From Carposina sasakii (lineage: Eukaryota; Arthropoda; Insecta; Lepidoptera; Carposinidae): a stretch of DNA of 64,000 bases. Position 1 is the stretch's first letter; every line of letters begins with the position of its first letter. Below the pieces are notes generated by a model. It saw only the letters and a program-made list of their open reading frames with translations, was not told the DNA's origin and did no database searches. A program made the position numbers and the translations under genes. This document shows, one piece after another, positions 1 to 9,890 of the stretch. The stretch is taken from the NCBI GenBank assembly GCA_014607495.2, contig CP053169.1:7006001-7070000 (forward strand). The letters are read 5' to 3'.

Positions 1-160
1 AGGCATTTCTAAACAGATTGATACCTCAACTCATACAATAATAAATCAGGCATAATTTTACGTGAAGAGATATTATCTTATAGACGAAACCGCATAGTTT
101 AAACCAATGACTTAATAGTGCTTTTATCTTACGATAATTTGACTACCAGCAATATCATAA

Positions 161-240
161 CAAAATTAGGGATCTTAGTGTGGGACTAGGTTAATGTGTT
201 GTGTAGTGTGTGAATAATATTTATTTATTCTAACTTACAA
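161..240 (+). repeat. 3' tail of a lepidopteran SINE/LINE-type retroposon
   Basis: The segment reading TTAGGGATCTTA..GGGACTAGGTTAATG.. followed by an ATTTATTTATT tail is nearly the same as 41650-41740. There it follows a tRNA-like B box (GGGTTCGAATCCCGG) and ends in (AAAT)n. I read this as a 5'-truncated copy of the same retroposon. The rest of 1-350 shows no gene. Confidence 0.55.
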
Positions 241-350
241 ACACGTTTTAAAATTTAGGCGCTTCGTAAACTGAACGTATTGTAGGAAGAAACGACTTCG
301 GCCCAAACTGTCGTGCCCAAAAGCAAAGTTGTTTCTAAAAATATTCATGA

Positions 351-915
351 AAACTGACTTTAAAAAAAATTAACCGACTTCAAACTTTAACTAAAAAGCG
401 ATAAATAACGTAACTAATTTATCTACTTAATACATATTAAATATCTCAAATTATTTAAATATTTACAACTTAATACCTAATACTTTAACAAAGTCATCTT
501 TAACTATTTAAATATTTATAATTATCACTTATTTTTTGGAGTCGGTGCCAGCCTAGGTAACGTAGTCTGTTGTGTTGATGGACGCGCGCGGCTGGCAAAG
601 CCACACACACGGCAAAATACAATACGGTGTATTAGGCAGCGTTAATGCAATTTCCTATTCTTGGTTTTACTATTTAGTGTGGGTCAGTTTTCTTAATTAC
701 ATTTATTTGTTTGGCTGGCACCGATTCCAAAAAATAAGTGATAATTATAAATATTTAAATAGTTATAGATGACTTTGTTAAAGTATTAGGTATTAAGTTG
801 TAAATATTTAAATAATTTGAAATATTTAATATGTATTAAGTAGATAAATTAGTTACGTTATTTATCGCTATTTAGTTAAAGTTTGAAGTCGGTAATTTTT
901 TTTTTAAGCCAGTTT
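351..915. mobile_element. Fold-back element with 203-bp terminal inverted repeats
   Basis: Positions 351-553 are the reverse complement of 713-915 with only scattered mismatches. The outer ends read AAACTGACTTTAAAAAAAATT against AAACTGGCTTAAAAAAAAAATT, and the inner ends meet at GGCTGGCACCGA. The 159-bp loop (554-712) holds no credible gene; the short open frame running into the right arm is an accident. No transposase is present, so this is a non-autonomous fold-back or MITE. No clear target duplication was found. Confidence 0.85.
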
Positions 916-973
916 ATTTCTCGATTTTTAGTTGTGTTAATACGTTGTGGACTTAAATAGATGCTAGTTTATA

Positions 974-1341
974 CATGGTGATTTTTGGTCATTAACGTTC
1001 CCGAAAACTACGTAATCTCCTCATCATCACGATAATTTTTCTCCTTGGAAACATACCTACACATAGGAAGTGTCTGGTTTTCAAAATATTAGGGTCCAAA
1101 GTTGAGTAAATAGACTGCGTTTTTCTGCATGAATGCACATAGACGCGCGTAGCAAGATTTTTCACGAGAAATAATTAATATCTGTCTATGAAAGAACTAG
1201 CATAAACACTAGACACTATAAATTTCGCCAGATCAAGTAATAAAAATAAAAAAATCCCTGCATTTTTTTTGACATAAACTTACTTTATTTGATGTATAGA
1301 GTACGTACCCTTCGTTAATGGTGGCCACAAAAAACACCCTG
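974..1341 (+). mobile_element. MITE of the TA-CAGGGTG family, copy 1
   Basis: The ends are CATGGTGATTTTTGGTC on the left and AAAAAACACCCTG on the right, so the termini are inverted. TA flanks both sides (972-973 and 1342-1343), as expected for a Tc1/mariner-type TA duplication. Other copies lie at 12196-12580, 20436-20781, 29478-29658 (inverted, truncated) and 61598 onward (inverted end only). There is no transposase frame. Confidence 0.7.
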
Positions 1342-2094
1342 TATAGTTTCCATCGACCAATTGCAGTGCTGTCCCGTAACTCCTCACGGTTAAGGAGTTC
1401 TGTAGCTTAACCATCAGCACAGCAGCATCAGATGTTGATTCAAGTATACCTCACTAGCAACAAGTTAGTCCTACATACCACTATATAGTTTCCATCGACC
1501 ATTTGCAGTACTGTCTCCCAAATCCTAACCGTTAAGGAGTTCTGTAGCTTCATCATCAGCACAGCAGCATCAGATGTTGATTCAAGTAACACGTTAGCCC
1601 TGCATACTACTAAATAGTTTCCATCGACCAATTGCAGTACTGTCTCCCAACTCCTAACCGTTAAGGAGTTCTGTAGCTTCATCATCAGCACAGCAGCATC
1701 AGATGTTGATTCAAGTAACACATTAGCCCTACATACTACTAAATAGTTTCCATTGACCAATTGCAGTACTGTATCCCAACTCCTAACCGTTAAGGAGTTC
1801 TGTAGCTTCATCATCAGCACAGCAGCATCAGATGTTGATTCAAGTAACACGTTAGCCCTGCATACTACTAAATAGTTTCCATCGACCAATTGCAGTACTG
1901 TCTCCCAACTCCTAACCGTTAAGGAGTTCTGTAGCTTCATCATCAGCACAGCAGCATCAGATGTTTGATTCAAGTAACACATTAGCCCTACATACTACTA
2001 AATAGTTTCCATTGACCAATTGCAGTACTGTATCCCAACTCCTAACCGTTAAGGAGTTCTGTAGCTTCATCATCAGCACAGCAGCATTAGATGT
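1342..2094. repeat. 129-bp tandem repeat array, about six units
   Basis: Units start near 1342, 1481, 1610, 1739, 1868 and 1998. The period is 129 bp, but the first unit is diverged and longer and the fifth has one extra T near 1963. Because 129 is 43 codons, the minus strand stays open through several units, giving a 43-residue repeat containing DAAVLMMKLQNSLTVR. Units three and five share variants (CATCGACC, TGTCTCCC, CACATTAG) and units four and six share the alternatives (CATTGACC, TGTATCCC), so the array is partly a duplicated 258-bp dimer. I see no start context or splice structure that would make it a gene. Confidence 0.85.
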
Positions 2095-2169
2095 TGACAC
2101 CCTGAAGCATATACCTGAGTAAGACATGATTACGTAACAAAAGCACCATATGAGCATACAATTTTCTGT

Positions 2170-2350
2170 TCATCTTCAACGAATTCACATGTTGAGAAGG
2201 CGGTCCAACTTATCTAAGAGTTCTTCTGTAATATCTGGGTAGCAGACATCAGCATAGTCAATGATTGGGAGCAACAGAGCGTTGACTAACGTGATCTTGG
2301 CCGATATGGGTAAGAAGTTCTGTATAAGTTTTAGCGAACGCTTTGGCTAC
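2170..2350 (-). pseudogene. Non-LTR retrotransposon reverse transcriptase remnant, C-terminal part
   Basis: Minus-strand translation gives a run of about 45 residues containing FLPISAKITLVN, LLLPIIDYADVCYP and EELLDKLDRLLNM, then an in-frame stop. This is the pattern of the region after the catalytic core in Jockey/CR1-like LINE reverse transcriptases. The piece is short and broken. Its junction with the adjacent 129-bp array may mean both come from one element, but that is inference. Confidence 0.7.
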
Positions 2351-2528
2351 CCCATTCATATATGCATGTACTACAACAGTATCATAGCGAACTTATAATT
2401 TATTCTATATTTACTTAATATTACCTATGAATGCTTATTTTATAGAATATTCCGCCGCCGCCGCGCCCATCGTAATAAAAGTAAATAAGATATTTATTTA
2501 CCCACCCGTGTCGTCGATACAATGCAGA

Positions 2529-2921
2529 TTTATTAATAATTTTATAATATATAATATCTTGACTAAGATAAATTTATAAAAAACACTTCTCCATTAATTG
2601 TTAGTATATGGTTGATCGTTTCATATTTAAACATTGTGCTGAGAGATTCAGCTTTGTTTGCCGAAATTTGGCTAGTGTATAGCTATCGGGATGAAAAAAT
2701 AACGTTGCCAATATTTAATTTAGAAAAGAGATGGTAAAATTCGTCATCCGAGTAATTGACTCGGTAGCTCAGTGGTTAGAGCGCTAGCACGGTATGCAGA
2801 GGTCGTGGGTTCGATTCCCACTCGGGTGAGGATTTTTTTCCATTTCTTTATTAATAATTTTATACTCGTAATATATAATATCTTAAGTAAAGGATAAATT
2901 ATAAAAAAACACTTCTCCATT
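2529..2921 (+). repeat. tRNA-derived SINE-like unit with duplicated 70-bp flank
   Basis: Positions 2765-2775 (TAGCTCAGTGG) fit a pol III A box and 2808-2818 (GGTTCGATTCC) fit a B box exactly. The T arm GTGGG/CCCAC pairs, but the anticodon stem does not and the loop lacks a proper U33, so this is a tRNA-like SINE head rather than a tRNA gene. About 70 bp starting TTTATTAATAATTTTATA occur on both sides (2529-2597 and 2847-2921), suggesting a tandem pair whose first copy lost its head. Confidence 0.6.
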
Positions 2922-3189
2922 AAAAATTAATAGCCAATTAGTATTTAGTAGTAGTACTCCAACAAGTGTTCTAATTATCTGTGTGCATTAGTACTAACAT
3001 AGTTTTTCCATAAGTTCCGTTTTTATTTATACTAACACAATATGGACTAGCGTAAGTTTTGTAGTCTGAAATAAAAACAATTATTATTATTATATAGTAT
3101 CTGTACTAGATCGATACTAATGACAGACCGTAGAATAAATCTTCTTGTTTATTTTCAAAAGTTTAAAAGGTTTTACATATATATAACAC

Positions 3190-3430
3190 ATCTGTATTCC
3201 CATTAAAAAGGGCAGCCAGAACTCGGAGTATCGCCTATGAAATCCTACAGCCACTTTTAACATAGCGGGGCCAGATATAAGAATCATTAACAAGTTGCTA
3301 GTTTACCAACTGGGAGAACGGCCCCAAATTCCTTCCTTAGTCGACTCTTACGACATGCACGAAAGGGGATGCAGCTGATGTATTCTAGCGAAGTCCCGCA
3401 TCAGCACGTGTAACTCAAAGGAATCAAATA
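3190..3430 (+). repeat. Dispersed repeat family A (CAGCCAGAACT..TTTAGCATAGCGGGG)
   Basis: The string runs roughly: AGCCAGAACT, a GATC-rich part, CCTACAGCCAC, then TTTAGCATAGCGGGGCCAGAT and CAAGTTGCTAG. Related copies occur at 3985-4100, 8100-8310, 21175-21310, 26212-26345 (inverted), 32595-32700, 34820-34910, 37610-37690 (inverted) and 58944-59037 (inside an HP1 intron). No terminal structure or coding frame was identified, so the class is unknown. Confidence 0.6.
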
Positions 3431-3759
3431 ATCCTCGGATTCATCTCGATCTCTAGTACTGTGATTGGCCATTTTACCAAATACATACCGCGCCTACGGT
3501 TAAATACTCGTTTTAAGAAAAAATAGCTTTACCAATTCCAGTAGGCGTTTCTAATGCCTCAGTAAATTCGTATTTCTTAGTTATGTATAGAAAAACTTAA
3601 TTAATCAGTCTGTTCTGTAATATCGGCAGAGTAGAAAAGCACCACCCCATGTCTGCCCGTGGGTATTGATTATAAACGAAAACACTTCTATGGCAGTAGG
3701 TATGTACCTACACCCAAAAAAGGGGCCTGAGTTCCCGGACGTCACACTAACCCAGGCCA

Positions 3760-3895
3760 CGACAGCGGCCCGGGTCATGGTGAGGCAGAAGCACCACCTA
3801 CAGAAACTACAAAGGGGGCGAAAACGGGAGATTAAGCCTTGTGGCGTGCTCTGGGGGAGGCCTATGTCCAACAGTGGACTGCAATAGACTTATGT
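3760..3895 (+). repeat. RTE-type LINE 3' end fragment
   Basis: The segment ends GGGGGAGGCCTATGTCCAAC followed by AGTGGACTGCAATAG. This is the same 3' terminus seen in the longer RTE copies at 25.5 and 39.0 kb. The upstream part is diverged and not open. Confidence 0.6.
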
Positions 3896-3984
3896 GTCAT
3901 ACGATCGCTACATCAACCAAATAACATAAAAACTGAATAGTTTATTAGGTTGGAGGGCAATTGTTTTTATTGGGGAATGATTAC

Positions 3985-4100
3985 GGCTGTGTTCCAGCCA
4001 GAACTCAGAACTACGCGATCTCTAAGAAGATCCTACAACTACGTTTAGCATAGCGGGGTCAGGTTAATGAAGATCAGTGACAAGTTGTTAAGAACGCCCC
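3985..4100 (+). repeat. Dispersed repeat family A, second copy
   Basis: It matches the 3190-3430 copy over AGCCAGAACTCAGAAC.. and TTTAGCATAGCGGGGTCAG..CAAGTTGTTA. Between 4100 and 4740 I see only a (CT)n tract at 4153-4180 and no gene. Confidence 0.5.
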
Positions 4101-4756
4101 AAGTACGTTAATTTTTTTAACTTTTGGTTGGCTAGTCATTAGGTCACTACATTAATCTCTCTTTCTCTCTCTCTCTCGGATTTGCCCTTTTTACTAGACA
4201 CTGTAACTACCTGTACTACGAGTAATTAAAACTTGCATTATCCTAACACTTTAGATTTATTTGAAAGCTATTTATCGTAGTTTACTATCTAACATGGATA
4301 TCTCCAATTTATAGTCGGGAAGTGGCTCAGCATAATATCGGTGCCGTAATGCTGGTTGAGCGAGTTATTTTCTCAGTCTAACGCAATTAATAAATAATAA
4401 CAAACAAGTCTGGTCTAGTACAAAGAACAAGTCCTACAGTCCTAGGATTATTTTATGTAGCCTGAATAATACTCGTAGCATACCAATGTTGGGCCAAGTC
4501 CATCCCATTTTGAGTATCCACGATTCCTTATAGGGCCAAGCCCTTAGAGGCAGGTTATACCACATTTTAGACTACTAATATCAGCCCTACTGAATGGCTT
4601 TTGATAGGCCAGATTTCACTGTGAACTTTAGAGCATCCACTTTGCCCGCACTGCGACTTGATGGTACTCATTAGTCTATTTTACCTATAGACATTAAGAT
4701 CCGTTGTTGTATTAACACAAAAAAATCAAACAAGGAAATAAAAAACTTATAAGATT

Positions 4757-4762
4757 TTTATT
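4757..4762 (-). terminator. Poly(A) signal of the cuticular protein gene
   Basis: AATAAA on the minus strand lies about 147 nt after the stop codon at 4909-4911. This is a normal 3' UTR length for a small insect cuticle gene. Confidence 0.6.
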
Positions 4763-4908
4763 ATCACTTTCAAGTTCGTTCTAGAAGACACTTGCTTTGC
4801 TAGAAGGCACATTCAACTTTATACATAGAGGTATCATTTTTTTTCGATTTTTTAAATGTTTTGTATAAAATAGAGTCAGTGGTTACAGCTGTAGGTCGGA
4901 GGTAGGGT

Positions 4909-5756
4909 TCAGTGCCAGCCGCCATGGCCCCAGGGTTCCTCGGGCGCGGCTGCGGCGGCGTGAGCGGCATGAGCGTATTGGGCGAGGTGGGCGGCTCTGG
5001 CGTGTTGCACCTCAGGTGTGTCAACAACGTACTGTCCGTCGTGGGTCAACTGTACATGCGCCTGAGGACCGGTCCACTTGCCGTATCCGCCGGCGTACCC
5101 GTGAGCGATGGGGGCAGCATAGCCGATGGGACCGTGGCCGACGGCGCCGAGTCCGTGGCCGCCGTAGCCGTGAGCGGCGTTGGCGTGAGCTTGAGCGTGA
5201 GCGGCAATGTGAGCAGCCTTCAGGTGGGCGACCTCGGGGGTGTCGATCACACGGCCGTCGTGTGCGAGGGGAGCGGGGCCGTATTTGTGGAGACCTGGAA
5301 ATAATATTTATAAAATGTGAGTAATTTGAAAACGCACCATGACAACTAGGGGGAAGAAATCCATAGCAAATCTTTGCGTACGGTATCGCTTCTAGTCCAG
5401 ATTTAACTGTAAGGTGGCATGATAAAAGTTTTGGGCGTCTGTGAAATTGTGAAATTTTAATTCTAGTTTTGATCTCGAAGTACCTACTATATAATATAGA
5501 TAAGATACTTACCAGCACCAGGGGCACCATAATGAGCACCCGCGCCATAAGCGGGTCCAGCGATCAGTCCCGCTGAAGGCGCCCACGCACCGTGAGCGGA
5601 GGAGGCCTGCGCGTGCGCGGCGGCGTGAGCGGCTTTAGCGTGAGCGACCTCAGGCGTGTCCGCCACGTACTGGCCGTCGTGGGTCAGCTGAATGTGTGCG
5701 GGAGGGCCTGCGTAGTACGAGCCCTTCGCTAGGCATAGGGTGGCTGCTAGTACAAT
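4909..5756 (-). CDS. Cuticular protein with three VDTPEV (18-residue) motifs, exons 2 and 3
   Basis: A structural chitin-associated exoskeleton protein by family; secreted. Two coding exons are visible on the minus strand: 5513-5756 (acceptor TTCTTATTCCAG, donor GTAAGTATC) and 4909-5294 (acceptor TATTATTTCCAG, stop TGA at 4909-4911). The intron is phase 1 and the frame closes exactly. With a 12-nt first exon the product is 213 aa: a hydrophobic signal peptide (IVLAATLCLA), then Gly/Ala/His/Tyr-rich sequence. Copies of the xDTPEVxxxxAAHxxxHA motif start near residues 36, 102 and 176. HIQLTHDGQY or HVQLTHDGQY precedes two of them, so the protein is an internal duplication. This motif is known from rigid-cuticle proteins such as Tenebrio C1B and locust cuticle proteins. 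No chitin-binding R&R consensus is seen. The high GC content contrasts with the AT-rich surroundings. The family call is firm; the exact orthologue is unknown. Confidence 0.9.
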
Positions 5757-8700
5757 CTGGAATAAGAAAAAGTTCTGTATTTAGATATTTGTTGTAAATC
5801 GTTGTAAGTGTGGGATCAAAATGTCGACTGTGCCTATATGAGGCTGTAAAAGATTATAGTCGCTTAGTAACTACATATTGCTTATTTAATCTTATGAGAA
5901 TCTAGGCTCTCAATTTTCTTCCACCTATAATTGGTATAATACTGACCAGAGTAAACTACACAAACATTGATGAAAAATATATAATTTTTACAATAAATAA
6001 TCGGACTAACATCGTAAAATAAGCACCTACAACCGACCAATAAACTGCATCATAACTTCATACTTTCACGTTCCAATTAATTGTTACATTGTTGCACAAA
6101 ACTAGGAAATTATTATCTCCCGTATTATCTAGACTAGCCCAAACAACCAGTCAGCACGATATCGAAAATCTTGAGCTAAACGCTCGTTAAACACGACATT
6201 CAACGGCAAAATGTATGGAAAATCAGACAAATTATAACGTGTTTAACTCAAAGCACCCTAACCAATATTTAAAACTTTTTTGTTGTGTAAATACCTAAGT
6301 ATTACAGAAAATAAGGTACCAAAAGTATCCGTGCAAGTAAAACGTGATGTTTTGATCGACAATTAAATAATAAGCTCTCGTTAGAGAGTAAGTATATTCT
6401 TTGATAATAAGTTACCTAGTAGTTTTCTTTAGCATTGACCGAGAGACGGAGCAGAACGAACCGATTTCACGCTGTGACAGTATTGTTACGGTTGTATCAA
6501 GTATTTTGGGAGCACGAGCCATACCTACTTATTGGTTTACGGCCAATTTCAATACGAGAGATCAAAAAGAATCTTGGATTCTTTTATTCCTAATTTGATG
6601 AAAACAATTGAAGATTAAATCTGAGATATGCAAAAAATCTCTCAAGATCAGTTATAGAAATTGGCTGTTAGATGTTACATAAGAAGCAAAATTAAAGTTA
6701 AAGTTTGGATGATTACTGATAGAGTGCTAGTTTTTTCTTTTTGTAAAATGCCCTTCAACTACTTGATTCCAAATAACCACTTGACTGTACTGAAATATCT
6801 GTTACAAAATTGGCTTCAAAAATCTATTCATACAAATTTCGTAAAAAGCGTGTTACAAAAGAGAGTCGAACACAAAATTCCAACTTTAATCATGAGAGCG
6901 ATGAACAATAGTGCTGTCCATTATACCATAATTAAACTAAACAGGCTTGCACTAAGACAATGACCTTCGTGGTACATATTACACTGTTTCCAAAATACAT
7001 GCGAACTAGGAGCTTGGCAAATTGACCAGGTCAGTGAGGCAATTACTAGTTGGCCAACGAGAGACAGGTGTCATTGCTTGGAATGTGCACTTATGAGAAA
7101 GAATGGTGTAACTGGCGTAACCAGCGTGTAATTTGACTAACGTTGTAATTTAAAACAAGTGACTATCAATCATCTTAATGTCAAAATTTAATTGATCTAA
7201 AATGGTGGTTTGAAATCGTAAAAAACAGTTGCCGCCGGTTCATTGTTGGTTTATTTATTCTTTTTTTTTTAACAGACGTTCCAAAGCAATAATTGCCTAC
7301 ATACCAACACAATATAAATTACGCTATTACATTTAAATAACTAGGTAATCAATTAGATAAGTAACTAAGATACCGGACTACTTTCTATTCTAATACAAAA
7401 CAACGCAACTAAAACCTCGTAAATTTAACATCGCGGCACGCGCCCATATCTATCTGAAACTAATTGATCAGGCCCATAAATAACTTGACTTCGGCAATGT
7501 TAGCACAATACAAATTATACCTGTGGACCTCAAGGATAGGTAGGTATTAAATGTATATACCTAGACTAGCTTTTAGCCTACTTTAGCTCAAACTGTTGGT
7601 TATTATGGTTGTTTGTTATATGTTATATTATATTCGGATTCGTTTTAAAGGACGTCTTTCGCATATGACGCCACTTTCTCTTTATAACAAAAAGCAATAG
7701 AGCATATCTCTAATTAGACATAAGTACTGGATTAACATAATGTAGTTCAATTTTTGCCAATTTTGACAGCTATTCTGACGGTAGTACATAATTAAGGCAA
7801 TGTCTGGCTATATTGTGTTAACAGTATGCACTTAGTAGATAAATATTGGAAAAGAAATATCTGTTTATGTTAAACAATTGATCCCTACAACTCAGAATTG
7901 TTTAACAGGTGCCATAGCGCCACCACTCTCGTATTCACAAAGCCAAGACATATTTAACATTAATATACATTTATACAATATAGATTATACAATTTAGTTT
8001 GGCTTAACTAGTGCTAAAACGGTTAAGGGAAGGGTGTGGCATAGCTGCACGCACCGTAACTGATGCCAGATAGTAGTTAGGAAAGGTTTTTAGTAATACC
8101 TAGACATACACACGGTTTTGTATAGGTATGTAAAATGGAATAGCTAGAACTGAGGGATCACGAAGATCTTACAGATACGTTTAGCAATTTGAGGCCAGAT
8201 GTAAACGATCAGTGACAAGTTGCTAGATCATTGCTTGAGAAAATACCCATGAGTTCCTCTGTCGACCCTTACAATATACACAGAAGGAGATGCAGCTAAT
8301 GTATTCAAGTCCGCTTCAGAAAATATGTACAGAAGTTGCTGAGTAATTATCAAACAACTAAAACATAGGTACATGGAAACTGCGAGTAATATCGTTGAAG
8401 TCTTTTCTACCGAAACAGGACACGTCTTATTGAACTTCATTAAATTTTAATAAGCAAACTAAAGAAATCGATTTAAAGAATGTCACGAGTGTTCTGCTAC
8501 GTAAAGGAAATAAGTGCCTACTGTTCTAGTATTGAGAAAAATATCCTTAGAAGATATTGAACATCTAGCAAGAGCATTTTGTTTAAATATATACATTATA
8601 GGAACGAGTAGAGTAGGCAATCTAATCTAGAGTTATGTAGAATAAATTACTCCCACTCTAGGAAATACATAGTTTTATGTGGTAGGTACGTATTTATCAA

Positions 8701-8851
8701 TAAACTGAATACATGAATAGCTTAATGTCATTTTTGTGAATCAATTAAGTATCAGCTCAAAATTATTAGACAGCTTAACCGCAGTTGCTTAACTCAGTAA
8801 CAGATTTAATAAAATATGCTTCTAGTTAACTTAAGTAATGTCTATAAACCA

Positions 8852-9004
8852 AATAAGGTCTACCAAAATGTACCTACTGATTATCTTTTGACACGAGACT
8901 AGGCAGGTAAAAAGAAACAACTTTAATTAGGGGACCAACTCTGAAATAGTGAAAAAGTTTCGTGCTAAAAGATAATCAGTAGGTACTTTTTAGTAGACCT
9001 TATT
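8852..9004. repeat. 38-bp inverted repeat (hairpin) with 77-bp loop
   Basis: The left arm at 8852-8889 begins AATAAGGTCTACC and is the reverse complement of 8967-9004 with about three mismatches. The right arm runs straight into a dispersed repeat (about 9005-9075, CACGACTTCGTCC..CCGTGCGAAGCCGGGG). A relative of that repeat sits at 23578-23645. Confidence 0.7.
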
Positions 9005-9552
9005 AGGCACTAGCGGCCGCGCACGACTTCGTCCACGTAAGTGGAATTTCGTATCATCATTGCATCCGTGCGAAGCCGGGGTGGGTCACTAGTTACTCAT
9101 ATAAACATTCCTTATGAATGACTCTATCCATTGAAAAATCTGCGTCAAAATCCGATGCGTAGTTTACAAATCTAAGCATCCACGGACAGACACAGTTGGA
9201 AGCTACTTTGTTTTATAATAAGGTAGTGTTTAAAACAACTGTCAGTTATTTGACTGGTACCTATTTTATTGCTTATAGATAAAATTCTGTTAACAAAAGT
9301 GCTAATATTTACAAGGCGAAAGGTTCTTCCGATCTTTATTAACAACACCATTGTTACGTAAAACAAGGATCAAATGGTGTTTGTTTCTATAATTTATATC
9401 TTGTATTTTTAATATTCACCTACACTTAAACGGTAATTAAAAGAAGAGTAGTAGAAAGAAAGAAGAAAAAAATTAGAACGACATGTTCACCTATGATAAT
9501 AGAGTCATCCCTATGAGAGTTTAAACATTTGGTTGTTAAATTCTATATTAGT

Positions 9553-9890
9553 CTAACCGGTGATAGCCCAGTGGTTATGACGTGCACCTTCCAAGCGGGA
9601 GGCGTAAGTTCGATCCCAGTTACGGGCCTGTACCAATGAATTTATTTCATGTACAGATTTTAATGTTGATGTAAAATTGTCACTTAGCTCGTGCCTCGGA
9701 AAGCACGTAAAACCGTTGGTCCTGCGCCTGACCTCTTTCCGGTCATGTCGGCTTTCCGTCCCATCGGACTATGAGAGTAACGGAATAGAGAGCGCATCTG
9801 TGTTTGCGCTCACACTTGTGCATTATAATATCTCCGTAGAGATTGGTCGCCTTGGCCGAAATACGGTCGGAGATCATCATTAATCTATCC
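9553..9890 (+). mobile_element. tRNA-derived SINE, lepidopteran type
   Basis: The head GGTGATAGCCCAGTGG supplies an A box and GTTCGATCCCA a B box. The body then reads GTCACTTAGCTCGTGCC, CATCGGACTATGAGAG and TGGCCGAAATACGGTCGG, ending in ATCATCATT. This body is characteristic of a SINE common in moths and butterflies. The same head recurs at 24976 and the same body at 15905-16075. Confidence 0.75.

Noticed and set aside
1342..2094. CRISPR-like array
   Set aside because: The repeats are contiguous 129-bp tandem units with no spacers, in a eukaryotic genome.
1440..2157. Protein gene made of 43-residue repeats
   Set aside because: The frame is explained by the period being a multiple of three; there is no start context, splice sites or flanking coding sequence. 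Kept only as a repeat and a finding.
2754..2830. Possible tRNA gene
   Set aside because: A and B boxes are good, but the anticodon stem does not pair and the loop lacks T33, so it is a SINE head.
4912..5548. Long open frames on both strands over the cuticle exons
   Set aside because: They are shadows caused by GC-rich, stop-poor coding sequence of the minus-strand gene.
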